Assembly (NCBI GenBank): GCA_030620095.1
Contig: JAUTXW010003598.1
Coordinates: 372,001 to 436,000, forward strand
Reading direction: 5' to 3'
Length of the DNA: 64,000 bases
From: Kuschelorhynchus macadamiae
Lineage: Eukaryota > Arthropoda > Insecta > Coleoptera > Curculionidae
Positions 59,170 to 64,000 of this stretch are shown piece after piece. Within the stretch, counting starts at the first letter, position 1. Each line of letters begins with the position of its first letter. The position numbers and the translations under genes are program-made. Under the pieces are notes generated by a model, which ran no database searches, was not told the DNA's origin, and saw only the letters and a list, made by a program, of their open reading frames with translations.

Positions 59170-59835
59170 TTTTAAGGAGCTATTTTATCCCCTTAGATTA
59201 ACCTTTTATGAAGAAAAAATTTCTTATACATGTAAAAAACAGAAAACAAATTTGCCCGGTTTTACTATTCGTAAAAAGCTAAGCGTTATGGAAATAAAAA
59301 ATATATAATGTATTTTTTAAGGGAATCTTGTATTCCCGTTTAGTGGAAAAAATGTTTTATATACAAATAATAACTGCTGTGAAAAACATTTCATTTTTTG
59401 GAGCCTGTTTCACATCTCTAGAGCAAACCTGAATAATAAAAAAATGTTTTTATATACATAAAAAAATGACGTATTTCACCGTCTGTTAACAAAAGGTGAA
59501 CGCTCTTGAAATATTTTTTATTTTATTTTCAGGGACGTATTGCATCGTCTTGGGACTACCATAAATAATTGGAAAGAAATGCAAAATAATAAAATAAATT
59601 TGATGTGTTTCACTCTTTTCTAAGCAAGCTGAATGCTTTTTATTTTTATTCATTTTCATGTAGCGATTTTATCCCGCTAGGACTACCCTTTATAGTTAAA
59701 AAAATAACTTTTTATCTACAAAAAATTAAATAAATTTTGTCGTGAATCACTGTTTTCTAAGCAAGTTAAAAGTTTCTGAAATACTTTTTTTAATTTTTAG
59801 GTGACTGTTTTATCCACTTAGTACCACCCTATACA
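59170..59835. repeat. Degenerate ~130-bp tandem units, second array
   Basis: About five or six units begin with TTTTAGGNNNTNTTTTATCC and a GGACTACCNTTTATAGTT block (near 59172, 59318, 59402, 59528, 59658 and 59798). They match the 34.6 kb array and stop at the (TA)n that flanks the complete mariner-type element. Confidence 0.6.
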
Positions 59836-59837
59836 GT

Positions 59838-59909
<72 letters not shown>
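59838..59909. repeat. (TA)n array, left flank of the mariner-type element
   Basis: About 70 bp TA with one TACA interruption. It ends with the TA target duplication of the element. Confidence 0.93.
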
Positions 59910-59912
<3 letters not shown>

Positions 59913-60388
59913 TGTGTCCGAAATTGGTTATGACAGTATTGGGATCTCGGAAACCGTGATAGTTACAAAAACGTTTAAATGGAAAAAGTTTTAGACAATT
60001 ATGTTTGTAATTTAACGCCATTTTGCTCGCGATTTTATCTTTTTTAGTTTTTGAGATATTTTGAAAAAACCAAAAAACTGCATTTTCGAAAAAGTCCTAT
60101 AATTTATTTATTTATGAAAATTTTCAAAATCTGTAAGAACATTATTAAGGCAACTTTTTACGTAGAGTGCACCTATTAAGTCAGATTTTACATACGACGT
60201 TTCGATTTTCTAGAACCATCATCAATTTTGTTTTTTCTTATGGCCGCTATATTCGATTTTAACAGTTTTGAAAAGAGTATTTCTTTAGCTTTTCAACGGT
60301 GTATCACACTTTGTAATTAGATTATTACTAAAGGTGCAAAAAGTGCGTAGAGAAAATATTTAAACGTTTTTTGGAATTATCAAAGTAA
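59910..60388 (+). repeat. Left terminal inverted repeat of the mariner-type element
   Basis: This 479-bp arm pairs with 61831-62309 with only scattered mismatches. Its outer 50 bp, including ATTGGGATCTCGGAAACC, recur inverted at 35.54-35.59 kb beside another (TA)n array, so the family has at least one more end in the window. Confidence 0.87.
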
Positions 60389-60465
60389 AGCAAAGAATTA
60401 ACAGAAAATCAGTATGAACTACCTACTCAATAAAATTAATAAAAAAATGCTACATAATACTAGGA

Positions 60466-61584
60466 TTAAAAATGTTGACCGTTTTTTTCTATGCAGTGTC
60501 CGCATTTCCTTTCAACTGTTCTGATTACCCGTTGAATGGTATTTCTATTTATATTTTCTAGAATATTTCGGGTTCGCTGCTCAAGAACTTGCCTATTTTC
60601 TGGGGGGTCAAATTCGTATATTTCATTTTTCGCACATCCCCGTAAATAAAAATCCAACGGCGTGATATCCGGGGATCTAGCTGGTCAGCGGACAGGACCA
60701 CTGTTGGATATTACGTTTTCACCAAAAGTTTTTGTTAAAAAGGTTTGTACATCCCTGCTGTTATGTGCAGGACAACCGTCTTGCTGAAACCACAAGCTAT
60801 TAAACTGATCATCTGGCACAGCTTCTCGAATGGCAGGAACTATTTGATTCTGTAACATGGCAAGGTATCTTGGGCCTGTCAGTGTCTGATCAAAAATAAA
60901 GGGACCAATGAGACGATTTCCTAAAAAGTAATGGAAAATATTGAATTATAAGCAATTCAATTAGACTATGTTTATCTTACCAAGCATCCCGCACCACACA
61001 TTAAAACCAAATCGCTCTTGCAGCCTGCGTGGATCGCGTAGTTGCGGATTTTCAATAGCCCAATAATGGTGATTTTTTTTATTAAAAATGCCACAGTTTG
61101 TAAAATGAGTCTCAACTGACCAAATGACTTTATTGCAAAAAGCGGGATTTTCTCGACATCTATTGATATACCAATTACAAAAAACAATTCTTCTTTCGAA
61201 ATCACCTGCTTAAAGTCCTTGCACAATTGTTGGCTTGTAAGGACGATATTTAGTTACTTTTAAGACGCCATGAACGGTAGATTTTGGAATTTGAAGTTCT
61301 GTTTCGCTTCTTCTTGTAGATGAAGTCGGATTTTCATTAAAATATTCTAGGATTTGCCTATTGCGTTGCTCGTTGTCTTTTGCATACTTCTTTGTGCGAA
61401 TCTTATTAAAACTGCCAAACTCAAGCAAGTTTCTAACCAGCGTTTGAAAATAAGTTCTGCCAGGCTGCCGTCTTTCGGGGTACGTGTCAAAATACACATC
61501 CATGGCCCTGTTTGCATTTCTTTCATTTTTAATATAACACACTAACATATCAAACATTTCTTCATTAGAAAAGTTTAACGCCAT
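60466..61584 (-). pseudogene. Mariner-type transposase with a probable 60-bp intron, inactivated
   Basis: The frame starts at 61584 with MALNFSNEEMFDMLVCYIKN, a DNA-binding N-terminus. It continues through FNVWCGMLG, a GTAAGA donor at 60980 and a TTTTTAG acceptor ending at 60921, resumes in frame with NRLIGPFIFDQTLTGPRYL, and ends near KNGQHF at 60466. The unspliced frame would meet stops inside the intron. Catalytic blocks are WSVETHFTN (the Asp expected before Glu is Val), FQQDGCPAH (Asp present) and ARSPDITPLDF (Asp present). If the in-frame TGA is read as the expected Trp, 41 residues separate the last two Asp, as in DD41D mariners. Lesions are TAA at 61210-61212, Asp to Val, and TGA at 60685-60687. 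Confidence 0.85.
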
Positions 61585-61830
61585 TGTAATCCTTACTAAA
61601 ACAGCGATGAATGTTAAATAGAACTTAAACGTTGCATTTTTGACAGATTAAAAGCATTCTATTATTTCAAAACCAAAGCCTACTTGAGCAAAGATGTTAG
61701 TGTTATCTGCGGCTGGTCATTTGAACATTTGTGAACATTGTGCAATGTTATTGAGTAGTTTTTACTAATTTTTTGTAGAACTGGATGTTGAATTACATAT
61801 TGCCTTTTAACACTATTAATTTTTAATTTT

Positions 61831-62306
61831 TTACTTTGATAATTCCAAAAAACGTTTAAATATTTCCTCTACGCACTTTTTGCACCTTTAGTAATAACCT
61901 AATTACAAAGTATGATACACCGTTGAAAAGCTAAAGAAATACTCTTTTCAAAACTGTTAAAATCGAATATAGCGGCCATAAGAAAAAACAAAATTGATGA
62001 TGGTTCTAGAAAATCGAAACGTCGTATGTAAAATCTGACTTAATAGGTACACTCTACGTAAAAAGTTGCCTTAATAATGTTCTTACAGATTTTGAAAATT
62101 TTCATAAATAAATAAATTATAGGACTTTTTCGAAAATGCAGTTTTTTGGTTTTTTCAAAATATCTCAAAAACTAAAAAAGATAGAATCGCGAGCAAAACG
62201 GCGTTAAATTACAAACACAATTGTCTAAAACTTTCTCTATTTAAACGTTTTTGTAACTATTACGGTTTCCGAGATCCCAATACTGTCATAACCAATTTCG
62301 GACACA

Positions 62307-62309
<3 letters not shown>
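61831..62309 (-). repeat. Right terminal inverted repeat of the mariner-type element
   Basis: Inverted partner of 59910-60388, of equal length. It ends CGGACACACTG then TA, running directly into a (TA)n array. The transposase start is 247 bp inside it. Confidence 0.87.

Positions 62310-62366
<57 letters not shown>
62310..62366. repeat. (TA)n array, right flank of the mariner-type element
   Basis: 57 bp TA starting with the target duplication. With the left flank it is one array split by insertion. Confidence 0.93.
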
Positions 62367-62368
<2 letters not shown>

Positions 62369-62415
62369 AAATCTTTTTGGGATTCCAATACCACTTTTTA
62401 ATCCAAACAAAATAA

Positions 62416-62423
<8 letters not shown>

Positions 62424-62469
<46 letters not shown>
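62424..62469. repeat. (TA)n array
   Basis: 46 bp TA. Both this and the array at 62310 run into CTAAATCTT, so the pair looks like a local duplication. Confidence 0.9.
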
Positions 62470-62471
<2 letters not shown>

Positions 62472-64000
62472 AAATCTTAATCTTAATAAACGTGCAGTGA
62501 TAGACTAATTCAGGCTTACTTACATATTATCTCTAGGTAAAAAAACATAAAAAAAGAAAGAAAAGTTAACAAAACCAAAAACAGAAGTAAAATTTAACAG
62601 ACAATATAATTCAACTTTTTTATTGTCATTTTGCATTTATGATCTAATATGATGGTTGCATTCTATATTGAGGAGGATATATATTTTTATCGATAAAAAA
62701 AAATCTTCATATACATCGCAAGTCATCTTAGGGGTGATTTGTCTGTGCGAGAATTATCGAGTTACACCTATCTAAGCACAACTCTAAGGTTTTTTTTAGA
62801 TATGAGTGATTGTGTATAATATTTTAACTCCTTTAGGTTTTTTATTTCAAGTTTTAAGAAAATATTTTTTAAGGATCGTTGTATAGTTGAATTTAGAGCT
62901 AAGATTTTGTTATGTACGTCTGGTGTATATGTTAGTCCGAATGGAGACTGCCTCCATTTATTTTACTCGTGAAATAGTCATGTCGAATACCACTCGAGGA
63001 AAAATTTTGCAGGGAAAATTTTGTCTCTTGTTTTATTCAAGATTGTTTTCTTTCTGGCAATTTCACTCATGTTATCATGTTTATCAAATAAAATCATTCG
63101 TGAAATCGCCGCAGTGCGTCTCCAGCAATCGCCATCAGATTTTCTATATTGATATTTTCCGTTTTTTAATTAATTTTCCTCTACAAACCAGTTAGTTTTT
63201 TTATTATTTAATAAATTAGTTTTTATTTGCAAAAATCCCTTTTTTAAAATGAATAAAGAGCTTGAGGGTACGTATTAAACGTACGTAAAAACAACTTAAT
63301 CGAATTATTTGTTAGTTGTCTGAGTTAATTATCTGGTTGAGGAAAAACAAAAAATCTTTAAAAAGCTCTCACAAAATTTATTATCTAGGGCCATGGCAAA
63401 TATTATGGCTCCCTTAGACAAAACAAGAAATAGCTGCCCTTAAAAAAAATTAAATTTGTACTATGTTTTTACCACACTTTTATTACCTCCACTCCTTTGT
63501 GTTTTGTGTGTACATTTGTCTGGTACAAGTTTTTGATTTTTTCAACTATTTCCTTTTAAACTTTCTGTCAATTTAACACTTTCGCACATAAAAACTTAAC
63601 ATGGCGGTTTCAATATGGCAAACAGGTATTGCTATTGGTGTTTCGATTCAACTAAGAATCGTTACCTGAGCGCATTTAAGAGTGCGGCCAAATTTTGACA
63701 TTTGTATTTTTGTATTAAAATAGGCTCAAAAACAAGTAAGCGCAAGGTGTCAATGAAATGAAGAATACAGCTGGTACTTATTATACTTACATATTACTGT
63801 TTATGGTCTTTATGTTTACTGACGTCCACGATTTTTTCGTCTAATAAAATTTTGTTCTGTGGCCGAAAATGTACTGTCGTAAATGTAGGTATACTTAAAT
63901 GCTACTTTATCACCTTAATATAAAACGTATAAATTTAAACAAATACATTGCAAACAACATCATAAACAAGTGGAAGAAAAAAAAATTAAAACAATAAAAA
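62470..64000. other. Nothing recognised
   Basis: AT-rich. The frame at 62887-63195 (102 codons) shows no motif or splice support. Confidence 0.4.

Larger units (their letters stand above)
59910..62309 (-). mobile_element. Complete mariner-type element, 2,400 bp, long terminal inverted repeats
   Basis: CAGTGTGTCCGAAATTGG at 59910 and its complement ending at 62309 are flanked on both sides by TA, the target-site duplication of the Tc1/mariner superfamily. The inverted repeats extend inward 479 bp on each side (59910-60388 and 61831-62309) at high identity, far longer than the tens of bases usual for mariners. The single gene is on the minus strand. The element lies inside a (TA)n array that continues on both sides. 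Confidence 0.88.

Overview
This is AT-rich eukaryotic nuclear DNA, most likely from an insect and possibly a beetle (the order is an inference). The reasons are small exons with GT-AG borders separated by multi-kilobase introns, a Tyr/Gly/Ser-rich structural protein with Pro-Tyr-Pro-Val repeats of insect cuticle type, and an arthropod-like set of decayed mobile elements: mariner, hAT, Penelope-like, RLE-type and CR1/jockey-like LINEs, and a tyrosine recombinase. Long (TA)n arrays are frequent. No rRNA, tRNA or CRISPR was recognised. Most open frames are (TA)n translations or chance frames; the real exons had to be assembled from splice sites.

Two host genes can be reconstructed, both on the minus strand and head to tail. 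Gene B (50731 to 42164) has at least three coding exons of a Val/Pro-rich, Tyr/Gly/Ser-rich secreted structural protein. Its signal-peptide exon was not found. Gene A (28182 to 11492) has at least five coding exons. It begins inside a probable signal peptide, contains two adjacent 40-codon phase-0 exons that look duplicated, and ends in a 481-residue Ser/Thr/Asn/Asp/Glu-rich, cysteine-free tail with about 15 N-glycosylation sequons. I do not recognise its family. A terminal exon with its own poly(A) signal at 52.7-52.9 kb and a small two-exon candidate at 5.07-5.53 kb with TATA and initiator are weaker.

Mobile DNA by region: 0.5-1.3, 13.5-15.0, 18.2-19.5, 31.5-33.05 and 36.9-38.8 kb hold one dispersed family ending in TTTTTACTTCCCTCG and built from degenerate units carrying AAAATGGCGGCC. 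6.0-6.2 kb is a hAT end and 6.7-7.5 kb a mariner transposase relic. 10.7 and 21.0 kb are two copies of one ACAGGGTGTCC short element. 15.1-16.5 kb is a tyrosine-recombinase relic. 24.3-26.5 and 33.9-34.6 kb are Penelope-like (GIY-YIG) relics. 28.7-31.4 and 44.9-45.9 kb are RLE-type LINE relics. 39.9-40.9 kb is a GC-richer degenerate tandem repeat. 48.6-49.9 kb holds two divergent relics of unnamed arthropod repeat proteins. 53.9-56.1 kb is a LINE with an internal tandem duplication. 59.91-62.31 kb is a complete 2,400-bp mariner-type element with 479-bp inverted repeats, a probable 60-bp spliceosomal intron and a dead transposase, sitting inside a (TA)n array.

The most interesting items are gene A, the intron-bearing long-TIR mariner, the arrays of YY1/Pho-like GCCGCCATTTTG motifs in the dispersed family, and a possible hammerhead-ribozyme remnant beside the Penelope-like element.
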